DNA from: Gemmatimonadaceae bacterium
Lineage (GTDB): Bacteria; Gemmatimonadota; Gemmatimonadetes; Gemmatimonadales; Gemmatimonadaceae
Direction: 5' to 3'
NCBI GenBank assembly: GCA_013820975.1
Contig: JACDHQ010000170.1
Location: forward strand, 1-5,641
Length of the DNA stretch: 5,641 nucleotides
Part shown: positions 1-5,580 of the stretch, piece by piece
How the letters are laid out: every line of letters begins with the position of its first letter
Position numbering within the stretch: the first letter of the stretch is position 1
Translations under genes and position numbers: made by a program
The notes under the pieces: generated by a model
The model's database searches: none
What the model was told of the DNA's origin: nothing
What the model saw: only the letters and a program-made list of their open reading frames with translations

Positions 1-651
1 GTTCTCGAGCGTTGCGCCGATCTTCGCCGAATCGACGGCGTTCGCCGACCGCTCCACCGACGCCATCACGCGCGAGATGTTGCGGTTCTGCTCCGCCGCA
101 ATCACCGCCAGCTGCGCGGTGAGGCGCTGCGTGTTGGCGATCGTCGCGCGCAGGTCGCGAAATCCCCCTGCCGCCACGAGCTCCTGCTGGAGCGACATCG
201 TCATCGCCTGCACCGTCACGGCGATCGAGTCGGCGCGCGACATCAGGTCAGCCACCGTCGGCGGCGCGACGCCCGTGGGTACCGTGTCGCCCGGCGAGTA
301 CGCCGGCCCACCGGGGCCCGCCGGGTTGAGCCCGATCGCGACGTCGCCGAAGATGCCGACCGGGACCACGGTCGCCGTTGACGAGCGCGGGATCTTGCGC
401 CCGTTCTCGATGCGGAAGGTGGTGGCGAGGAAGCCATCGTCGGTGAGCTCGACATCGTCGATGTAGCCGACGCTGATGCCGGCGAGGAGCACCGGCTGCC
501 CCTGCTTGAGGTTCTGCCCCCACGCGAAGTTGGCGTGCAGCGGATACCCGCTCGACAGCCCTCCGCGCGCCAGCCAGATCGACCCGAGCACCAGGACCAC
601 GATGCCAAGGGTCAGGAAGAGGCCGACCAGGACTTCGTCACGACGTTTCAT
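1..651 (-). CDS. mlaD: MlaD-like MCE-domain phospholipid transporter substrate-binding protein (3' end beyond window)
   Basis: Membrane-anchored MCE protein that forms the periplasmic lipid-binding ring docked on the MlaE permease. Seen: the frame is open from ATG at 651 to the window edge, 217 codons with no stop, so the C-terminus is missing. It starts MKRRDEVLVGLF, followed by one transmembrane anchor at about residues 8-28. An MCE domain spans about 37-115, with the typical 'G-QPVLLAGISVGYIDDV' stretch at 52-67 and 'PVGIFGDVAIGLNP' at 97-110. From about 130 onward the sequence turns helical and rich in Ala, Gln and Ser, as expected for the coiled or pore-forming tail of single-MCE proteins. 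The short basic N-terminus before the anchor is the family norm, which fixes the start. No Shine-Dalgarno sequence is visible before ATG. The gene lies 90 bases after mlaE on the same strand, consistent with one operon. Function in phospholipid rather than another lipid's transport is inferred from the family. Confidence 0.9.
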   Translation of the reverse strand, partial: MKRRDEVLVGLFLTLGIVVLVLGSIWLARGGLSSGYPLHANFAWGQNLKQGQPVLLAGISVGYIDDVELTDDGFLATTFRIENGRKIPRSSTATVVPVGIFGDVAIGLNPAGPGGPAYSPGDTVPTGVAPPTVADLMSRADSIAVTVQAMTMSLQQELVAAGGFRDLRATIANTQRLTAQLAVIAAEQNRNISRVMASVERSANAVDSAKIGATLEN

Positions 652-741
652 GATGGAAAATTAGGGTCTTCGGACACCTGGAGGCGTAGCGCAAGGGCTG
701 GAGGGACGGAGATGTCGCCCATGCTCCCGGCTCCTGCCTCG
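652..741 (-). other. mlaE-mlaD spacer, no gene
   Basis: These 90 bases separate the mlaE stop from the mlaD start. They are too short for an ABC ATPase, which in many genomes sits next to these two genes. Read on the minus strand, a weak GGGAG...CTCC stem is possible shortly after the mlaE stop, but no T-run follows, so I do not call a terminator. I find no convincing -35/-10 pair or Shine-Dalgarno sequence. Confidence 0.5.
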
Positions 742-1596
742 CTACTGGAGCAAGGGAGCAAGCACCACTGCCGTCAGCGCGTCGATCACGAGGATGACGA
801 CCGAGGTGATCACCACCGCACGGGCCGTCGCCCGCCCGACCCCCTCTGCGCCAGCGGTGGTGTTGTACCCCTCGTAGGCACAGTTGAACGCAATCGCCGC
901 CCCGAAGAAGAAGGCCTTGAGGAGCGAGTAGACGATCTGGAACGGGGTGAAGCCGAGGCGCAGCCCCTCGATGAAGTCGGCCGAGGGGATGGCGGTGACC
1001 TTGGTGCCGACGAGGTACCCGCTGTACACGCCGACGGCGTCGGCGAAGATCGTCAGCACCGGCAGCATCACGAGGCACGCGAGCAGGCGCGGGACGACGA
1101 GGAAGGCCACCGGGTCGTACGCGAGCGTCTCGAGCGCGTCGATCTGCTCGGTGACGCGCATCGTCCCGATCTCGGCCGTCATGCGGGCGCCGACCCGTCC
1201 GGTGAGCACGAGCGCCGTGAGCAGCGGTCCCAGCTCGAGTACGTGCACCATGCGCGTCGCCAGGCCGACGATCGACAGCTCGACGCCGGGAAAGAGCTGG
1301 TAGCGCGTCTGCAGCGCGACGACACCGCCGATGAACGCGGCGACGATCACGGTCAGCGGCAGTGAATCGACCCCGATGCGGCGCATCTGCCGGATCGTCT
1401 CCGGGACGTACGTCGCTGGGTCACCGAACGCGCGCGCGATGTCGCGCAAGAAGTAGCCGCGCCGGCCCGTCTCGGCGAAGAGGCCGCCGACCGTGTTCGT
1501 CACCCGGCGGAAGAACCGGATCCCCGTCCGCTGGACGACGGGGAAGGCCTCCGTGGGCCGGTTCTGGAGCGGATGGTCGACGTTGGGCAGGGTCAT
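742..1596 (-). CDS. mlaE: MlaE-family ABC transporter permease (phospholipid transport)
   Basis: Inner-membrane permease of the MlaFEDB-type transporter, which moves phospholipid between the inner membrane and the periplasmic MCE ring. Seen: 284 residues from ATG at 1596 to TAG at 744-742, close to the roughly 260-residue family length. An amphipathic N-terminal part (about 25-75) precedes hydrophobic segments at about 78-100, 103-132, 163-190, 220-242 and 258-283. The permease signature is clear: ELGPLLTALVLTGR (121-134), then AEIGTMRVTEQIDAL (141-155). The conserved C-terminal 'YEGYNTTAGAEGVGRAT' is at 241-257. The start is chosen because ATG overlaps the lptG stop as ATGA and because residues upstream in this frame are Arg/Pro-rich antisense-like sequence with no family resemblance. 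Neighbours are lptG upstream and mlaD downstream. The partner ATPase MlaF is not visible in the window. Confidence 0.95.
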   Translation of the reverse strand: MTLPNVDHPLQNRPTEAFPVVQRTGIRFFRRVTNTVGGLFAETGRRGYFLRDIARAFGDPATYVPETIRQMRRIGVDSLPLTVIVAAFIGGVVALQTRYQLFPGVELSIVGLATRMVHVLELGPLLTALVLTGRVGARMTAEIGTMRVTEQIDALETLAYDPVAFLVVPRLLACLVMLPVLTIFADAVGVYSGYLVGTKVTAIPSADFIEGLRLGFTPFQIVYSLLKAFFFGAAIAFNCAYEGYNTTAGAEGVGRATARAVVITSVVILVIDALTAVVLAPLLQ

Positions 1597-2687
1597 GTCC
1601 GCACGCGGCTCAGGAGGACGATGCCGATCACCGCAAAGAGCGCGTTCGGGATCCAGGCCGCAAGGTCCGGCGGGATGAGGGCCTTGCCGCCGATCGCCTT
1701 GGTGAGCTGGACGAGCAGCAGGAAGACGACCGTCACGCCGAGGCTGATGCCGACGCCGAAGGCCGCGCCGCCGCGCTGGGTACTGGTCGCGAGCGGGGCG
1801 GCGAAGAAGGCGATCACGAGGCACGTGACCGGGATCGCCAGCTTCAGCGCTCGCTCGACCCGCAGCACGTTCGCGTCGCCACCGGAGCGCTCGAGCGACA
1901 CGATGAAGCGGCCGAGCTCCGCATAGCGCATCTCGTTGCTGCCGCGCTGGCGCGCCAGGAGGTCCACAGGACGCTCGGTCATCAGGTTGTCCTGCATCGA
2001 CGCGAAGCTGATGGCGAAGTCGCGCGACGAGTCGGGGAGCACGTGCATCGTGCCCTCGGAGATCGTCCAGCCCGTGCGGGGGGTCGCCGCCGCGGTGTCC
2101 CAGCGGGCGGCCTTGGCGCTCACGATCACGGAGGGAAAATCGGCGCCGCTCCCCTCGCGCTCGATCTGCAGGAAGTCGATCACGCCATCGGCGCGGCTGA
2201 TCCGGCTCGCCTTGTACACGCGCCCTTCGTCACCGGCGTGGGCGAAGTTCATCCGCTCCATGTCCGAGCGGAATCGCGACTCCGCGAGCAGATCGGCGCG
2301 GCGCGCGTTCGTCACCGGCACGAGTTCACCCAGCCCGAGGTTCAACCCGCCGGCGATCAGGGCGCCGACGAAGATCGGCACCGCCATGCGATAGAAACTG
2401 ATGCCCGACGCCTTGGCGGCGGTGATCTCCGAGTGGCGCGTGAACCCGCCGACCGCGAACACCGTCGCGAACAGCACGGCCGCCGGCAGCGCCATGAACA
2501 TCGTGTCGGGGATGAAATAGAGGTAGCTCAGCGCGATGTCGGCCCTCGGGAGCTCGCGCTGCAGGTACTTCTCGAGGTTGTCCGTGAGGTCGATCAGCAT
2601 CAGCAGGAGCGGGAGCCCCAGCGCCGTCGCGGCGAAGATGCGCACAAACTCGCCGAACACATAGCGGTCGAGCGGGCGGACGAACAT
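1593..2687 (-). CDS. lptG: LPS export ABC transporter permease LptG (YjgP/YjgQ family)
   Basis: One of the two permease halves of the LptB2FG transporter, which lifts lipopolysaccharide out of the inner membrane and passes it to the periplasmic bridge. Seen: 364 residues, about the same as the roughly 360-residue E. coli protein. Predicted membrane segments lie at about 14-33, 58-80, 101-124, 283-301, 308-330 and 341-360. A periplasmic beta-jellyroll region lies between the third and fourth (about 130-270). The cytoplasmic 'HSEITAAKASGISFYR' stretch at 85-100 is the YjgP/YjgQ hallmark that couples to the ATPase. ATG at 2687 overlaps the lptF stop by one base (TGATG) and has a good GGAGGG site upstream, so the start is well supported. 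The stop overlaps mlaE by four bases. Calling this paralogue LptG rather than LptF rests on its second position in the pair and its normal length; the two families are similar, so a swap of names is possible. Confidence 0.93.
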   Translation of the reverse strand: MFVRPLDRYVFGEFVRIFAATALGLPLLLMLIDLTDNLEKYLQRELPRADIALSYLYFIPDTMFMALPAAVLFATVFAVGGFTRHSEITAAKASGISFYRMAVPIFVGALIAGGLNLGLGELVPVTNARRADLLAESRFRSDMERMNFAHAGDEGRVYKASRISRADGVIDFLQIEREGSGADFPSVIVSAKAARWDTAAATPRTGWTISEGTMHVLPDSSRDFAISFASMQDNLMTERPVDLLARQRGSNEMRYAELGRFIVSLERSGGDANVLRVERALKLAIPVTCLVIAFFAAPLATSTQRGGAAFGVGISLGVTVVFLLLVQLTKAIGGKALIPPDLAAWIPNALFAVIGIVLLSRVRT

Positions 2688-4387
2688 CAGCGCTCCCTCC
2701 GCAGGCTCATCGCATACTGGACTCGCGTGACCAGTTCGGCAAAGCCGCCCCCGCCGCGCTGTGATCCGGTCTCGCTCCCCATCCGCATCGCGAGCACGAG
2801 CCCAATCACCAGCATGAGCGCATTCGTCGCCCACATGGCCACATTCGGTGCCAGCAGGTCGCGGTCGGCGAGCGACTCGCCGCTGATCAACCCCACGTAG
2901 TACAGGCCGAAGATCGCGAAGCTCACGCCGAGCGTCAGTCCCACGCCGCCGCGCGGGAAGCGCAGCGCGACCGGGGCGCCGACGAGCACGAAGACGAAGC
3001 ACGCGAAGGCGAGGGCGAACTTCTTGTGGATCTCGACCAGGTACTGATTCGCCTCGCGGCGGTTCGACATCGCCTGCATGCGGGCCTCGTCGCGGCGCGT
3101 CAGCGCCACCGAGGGGAGGGGCTCGCTGACCGCCTCTCCCCCTTCCGGCTGCATCTGCTGCATCTCATCGGGGCGCGCGCGGCCACCGAGCGGCGTCCGC
3201 GGGAGCGGCTGGGCGGTGGGATCCTGCATCGCCGCCGGATCCTGCGGCATCGGTTCCTGCCTGGCGCCGGACCGCCGCATGAACGCCGGCGTGCGCCGCA
3301 CTTCCGGCGCTGGCTTCACAGCCGGATCCTGCGTGTCCGCCGGCGCCTGGGTGACGACCGGCGCTTGCGCGACCGCCGGCGCCTGCGCTGCCTCGAGCTC
3401 CGTTGGCGATACGAGCCCCGCGACCCACGTCACCGCGCTGCAGTAGATCGCGCCGAGGCTTGGCGGCGGGTTCGGCGAAAGCAGCTCGGCGTCGGGCGCG
3501 GTGCGCCCCGCCTCGCGCGCGAGCTCCACCTCGGCGAGCCGCTCCTCGTTCATCGAGTGGCGCATGCGCCGCTCGGAGATCGTGGCGAGTTGGGTCATCT
3601 CGCACACCGTCATCTCGCGGTCGCTCTTCGACTGGCTGCCCTGCGCGCTCTGCGTGAACTGGCTCGCGACGTCGGGGACGCGGATGCGGTCGATGCGGTA
3701 GAAGAGGCGCGTCAGGCGCGCCGGGTCGTCGGTGGGGACCTCCTGCATCACGCCATCGTACAGCGTCATGTGCAGGTCCTTCATGTTCGGGGCAAAGGCG
3801 ATCAGGCCGCTGTCGGCGTAGATCGTGCGCCGGCGCGTCGGGTCGGACAGGTCGTACACCGTCACGTCGGTCAGCCGCGACGTGCCCTCGAAGACGCGGC
3901 TCGCGCGCAGGTAGAGCCGCTCCCGCTGGAGCTCGTTGATCACCTGCTCCTTGAGCGCGAACGTCGGCTTGGTGCGGACGATGTCGGTCTGCAGTTGCGC
4001 CAGTCGGTGATTGGCGCGCGGCAGCACCTGGTCGTTGAAGAGCACCATGCCGGCCATGAACAGTGCCCCCAGGACGAGCACTGGCGTGAGCAGGCGCCAC
4101 ATCGAGATGCCGTTCGCCTTGAAGGCGGTGACCTCGTTCTCCGCCGCCAGCCTGCTGAAGGCGTAGAGGGTGGACACGAGGATCGACATCGGGACGGTCA
4201 TCGCGAAGGTGAAGGGAATGGAGAGGACCAGGAACTCCGTGATCACCTCCCATCCCAGGCCCTTCCCGACGAGCTGGCCGAGCTGGCGTGCGATGTAGCT
4301 GAGCAGAAGGAGCGACGTGAGCGCCGTGAACGAGAACAACAGCGGCCCCACGTGCTCCCTCAGTACATACCTGCTGATAATCTTCAC
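2687..4387 (-). CDS. lptF: LPS export ABC transporter permease LptF with large periplasmic insertion
   Basis: Partner of LptG in the LptB2FG lipopolysaccharide exporter. Seen: 566 residues from a GTG start, against roughly 366 in E. coli LptF. Membrane segments lie at about 12-33, 53-77 and 98-118, then at 456-475, 482-503 and 515-535. The ATPase-coupling hallmark ENEVTAFKANGISMWRLL is at 83-100. A jellyroll region covers about 125-240. The extra length is an insertion of about 180 residues between the 'DREMTVCEM' element (256-264) and the helix 'VEIHKKFALAFA' (451-462). On the known topology this is periplasmic. It holds a charged helix (about 265-295), a short hydrophobic patch (312-326), two cysteines (262, 316) and Gln-Ala-Pro hexapeptide repeats. 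GTG at 4387 is chosen because TM1 then begins about 11 residues in, as in the family. The frame continues upstream to ATG at 4570, but that extension is encoded by the intergenic inverted repeat and looks spurious. No Shine-Dalgarno sequence precedes the GTG. First gene of the apparent operon. Confidence 0.92.
   Translation of the reverse strand: MKIISRYVLREHVGPLLFSFTALTSLLLLSYIARQLGQLVGKGLGWEVITEFLVLSIPFTFAMTVPMSILVSTLYAFSRLAAENEVTAFKANGISMWRLLTPVLVLGALFMAGMVLFNDQVLPRANHRLAQLQTDIVRTKPTFALKEQVINELQRERLYLRASRVFEGTSRLTDVTVYDLSDPTRRRTIYADSGLIAFAPNMKDLHMTLYDGVMQEVPTDDPARLTRLFYRIDRIRVPDVASQFTQSAQGSQSKSDREMTVCEMTQLATISERRMRHSMNEERLAEVELAREAGRTAPDAELLSPNPPPSLGAIYCSAVTWVAGLVSPTELEAAQAPAVAQAPVVTQAPADTQDPAVKPAPEVRRTPAFMRRSGARQEPMPQDPAAMQDPTAQPLPRTPLGGRARPDEMQQMQPEGGEAVSEPLPSVALTRRDEARMQAMSNRREANQYLVEIHKKFALAFACFVFVLVGAPVALRFPRGGVGLTLGVSFAIFGLYYVGLISGESLADRDLLAPNVAMWATNALMLVIGLVLAMRMGSETGSQRGGGGFAELVTRVQYAMSLRRER
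2693..2700 (-). promoter_or_regulatory. Ribosome binding site of lptG
   Basis: Read on the minus strand, GGAGGGAG lies inside the last codons of lptF, with GGAGG ending 8 bases before the lptG ATG. It is the only strong Shine-Dalgarno sequence seen in the window. Combined with the TGATG stop-start overlap, it supports both re-initiation and independent ribosome loading at lptG, and it decides the start at 2687 against the longer upstream frame. Confidence 0.8.
3209..3385 (-). repeat. In-frame 18-bp repeats encoding Gln-x-Pro hexapeptides inside lptF
   Basis: Glutamine codons recur every six residues at LptF positions 335, 341, 347 and 353, giving units QAPAVA, QAPVVT, QAPADT and QDPAVK, followed by a degenerate PAPEVR. 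The block occupies 3296-3385. After a Met/Arg-rich spacer, two more units, QDPAAM and QDPTAQ, lie at 382-393 (3209-3244). At DNA level the plus-strand string GGATCCTGC occurs at 3219, 3237 and 3324, and GCCGGCGCCTG-like strings recur at 3337-3385. The array is imperfect, so it is an old or selected repeat rather than a fresh tandem duplication. It probably forms an extended, proline-rich periplasmic linker. Confidence 0.8.
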
Positions 4388-4473
4388 GGGATCAAAGATC
4401 GGCCGCCTGGGTGGAAAAGGGCAGGGGCACGGGGCCCTCGAGTGGCTACCCCGCGCCGGGTCGTTGGTGCATC

Positions 4474-4576
4474 TTCGGGATGAGGGACGAAGGAAGAGGG
4501 GTGCGGGAACCACACCCCCAGGGCGAGCTGCGTTCGGCCGTTCCCGCACCCCTCTTCCCTCGTCCCTCATCCCGAA
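4474..4576. repeat. 37-bp near-perfect inverted repeat with 29-base loop
   Basis: The left arm 4474-4510 begins TTCGGGATGAGGGACGA and ends GTGCGGGAAC. The reverse complement of the right arm 4540-4576 is identical except for one base (A at 4491 opposite C at 4559, an A against G when both arms are read the same way). The loop is 4511-4539. The palindrome would form a very stable cruciform or RNA hairpin. It lies between two divergent genes, so it terminates neither. No T-run follows either arm. It resembles a REP/MITE-type dispersed intergenic palindrome; whether other copies exist cannot be told from this window. Confidence 0.9.
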
Positions 4577-4579
4577 CCA

Positions 4580-4603
4580 CCCCTACCCCAACCCCCTCCC
4601 CCC
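4580..4603 (-). other. G-quadruplex motif on minus strand (C-tracts on plus) upstream of the M28 gene
   Basis: On the plus strand four C-runs (4, 4, 5 and 6 bases) are separated by TA, AA and T, so the minus strand has four G-runs of at least four with loops of one or two bases. This fits the standard intramolecular G-quadruplex pattern. It ends 15 bases before the M28 ATG, so it probably lies in the promoter or 5' leader of that gene, with the G-rich strand as template. Confidence 0.7.
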
Positions 4604-4618
4604 GACCGATCTTTCGCC

Positions 4619-5578
4619 ATGCATCCACTGCTCGCCGCCTGTTCCATCTTCCTCCTCGCCGCCTGCGACCGGTTCGACCGGGCGCCGAAGACCCCCTTCG
4701 ACGGCGTCCAGGCGCTCGCCTACATCGAGGCGCAGCTGGCCTTCGGGCCGCGCGTCCCCGGCACTCCGGGGCACGTGCGCACAGGCGACTGGATCACCGC
4801 GCAGATGCGGGAGCGGGCCGACACGGTCATCGAGCAGCGATGGACGCACACGACGACCGACGGCGTCGCGCTGCCGATGCGCAACATCCTTGCGCGCTAC
4901 AACCCCGACGCGCCGCAGCGGGTGCTCTACGTCGCGCACTGGGACACGCGGCCGCGCGCGGACTCCGACCGCAACCTCGGCAACCAGCAGCTGCCGATTC
5001 CCGGTGCGAACGATGGCGGTTCCGGCGTCGCCCTCCTCATCGCGCTCGGTGACCAGCTCAAGGCGTTACCTCCCACGGTGGGCGTGGACCTGCTCTTCGT
5101 CGACGGCGAGGACTACGGCGACTTCAACGACCCCGAACTGCGGGACGTCCTGATCGGCGCGCGACACTTCGCCGCCAACCTGCCGTCACCCGGCTACCGC
5201 CCGATGTTCGGCGTCGTGTGGGACATGATCGGCGACGCGAACCTCGAGCTCCTCCAGGAGGGCTATTCGCTGCAGGCGGCGCCCGAGGTCGTCGCGCGGG
5301 TATGGGACACCGCGGCGCAGCTCGGCTACGGGAAGTACTTCGTCAAGCAGCCAGGGACGGCGATCACCGACGACCACCTGCCGCTGATCAATGCGGGGCT
5401 CCGCGTGATCGACGTGATCGACATCTGCTACGCGGCGCCGCAGCGCGGCTGCCCCCCGAACGCGCCGGCCGCCGGGACGAACTACCACCACACGATGCAG
5501 GACACGATCGACAAGGTGTCGGCGGCGAGCCTGAAGATCGTGGGCGATGTGGCGCTGAAGCTGATCAGAGACCTTTAG
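4619..5578 (+). CDS. Glutaminyl-cyclase-like M28 family zinc metallohydrolase, predicted lipoprotein
   Basis: Predicted exported zinc enzyme of the M28 fold: either a glutaminyl-peptide cyclotransferase, forming N-terminal pyroglutamate, or an aminopeptidase. Seen: 319 residues. An N-terminal hydrophobic stretch ends in lipobox LAAC (Cys16, followed by Asp17), predicting lipidation. The signal is short and has no Lys/Arg before the hydrophobic core, and a second LAAC occurs at 5-8. Catalytic-domain landmarks in order are AHWDTRP (106-112), GANDGGSG (129-136, metal ligand Asp132), VDGEDYGD (161-168, general base Glu164 and ligand Asp165), WDMIGD (201-206, Asp202), DDHLPL (251-256, His253) and YHHTMQDT (289-296). 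The last two match the 'DDHIP' and 'WHTMDD' elements of animal glutaminyl cyclases, which favours a QC-like activity. Cys270 and Cys278 in an inserted loop could form a disulfide. ATG at 4619 is the first in frame and gives a proper signal sequence; no Shine-Dalgarno sequence is seen. It is divergent from lptF. Fold is confident; exact reaction is not. Confidence 0.88.
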   Translation: MHPLLAACSIFLLAACDRFDRAPKTPFDGVQALAYIEAQLAFGPRVPGTPGHVRTGDWITAQMRERADTVIEQRWTHTTTDGVALPMRNILARYNPDAPQRVLYVAHWDTRPRADSDRNLGNQQLPIPGANDGGSGVALLIALGDQLKALPPTVGVDLLFVDGEDYGDFNDPELRDVLIGARHFAANLPSPGYRPMFGVVWDMIGDANLELLQEGYSLQAAPEVVARVWDTAAQLGYGKYFVKQPGTAITDDHLPLINAGLRVIDVIDICYAAPQRGCPPNAPAAGTNYHHTMQDTIDKVSAASLKIVGDVALKLIRDL

Positions 5579-5580
5579 GA

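Larger units (their letters stand above)
4394..4614. repeat. Mirrored 9-bp motif CCGATCTTT just before both divergent start codons
   Basis: AAAGATCGG at 4394-4402 is the exact reverse complement of CCGATCTTT at 4606-4614. Read in each gene's own direction, CCGATCTTT ends 6 bases before the lptF GTG and 4 bases before the M28 ATG. The match extends imperfectly inward. It could be a shared start-proximal or operator element, or the terminal repeats of a small inserted element. I see no target-site duplication outside it. Confidence 0.55.
4388..4618. promoter_or_regulatory. Divergent intergenic region between lptF and the M28 lipoprotein gene
   Basis: This 231-base stretch must hold the promoters for both the lptF operon (minus strand) and the M28 gene (plus strand). 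I cannot assign -35/-10 boxes: the region is very GC-rich and has no TATAAT-like hexamer on either strand. Neither flanking start codon has a Shine-Dalgarno sequence. The identifiable contents are a 37-bp inverted repeat (4474-4576), a mirrored 9-bp motif next to both starts, and a C-tract block (4580-4603), each listed separately. Bases 4403-4473 hold no feature I recognise. Confidence 0.6.

Noticed and set aside
1597..1824. 76-residue upstream extension of MlaE
   Set aside because: It overlaps the lptG C-terminal coding region, is Arg/Pro-rich and lacks family similarity. The ATGA overlap at 1596-1593 gives a better start.
1362..2900. 512-codon plus-strand open frame antisense to lptG, crossing into lptF and mlaE
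   Set aside because: Composition is dominated by Arg, Ala, Asp and His from codon shadows, with no motif. It spans the overlaps of three well-supported genes on the other strand.
2688..3002. 105-residue upstream extension of LptG
   Set aside because: It lies inside the lptF 3' coding region in another frame. A strong GGAGGG site and the TGATG overlap fix the start at 2687.
3026..4483. 485-codon plus-strand open frame antisense to lptF
   Set aside because: The frame is Arg/His/Leu-rich, has no recognisable domain and lies wholly opposite a clear LptF. Long antisense frames are expected in GC-rich DNA.
4388..4570. 61-residue N-terminal extension of LptF starting at ATG 4570
   Set aside because: The ATG and most of the extension lie in the 37-bp inverted repeat and its loop. 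The peptide is Arg/Pro-rich without family similarity, and GTG at 4387 gives the normal distance to TM1.
4474..4576. Inverted repeat as an intrinsic terminator
   Set aside because: Both flanking genes read away from it, and neither arm is followed by a T-run.
4388..4618. Intergenic region as a complete MITE with target-site duplication
   Set aside because: The 9-bp end repeats are suggestive, but the bases just outside them do not form a matching direct duplication, and no transposase is present.
4317..5153. Plus-strand frames of 278 and 213 codons crossing the intergenic region into the M28 gene
   Set aside because: They are out of frame with the M28 domain, made of Ser/Arg/Pro-rich shadow sequence, and have no motif.
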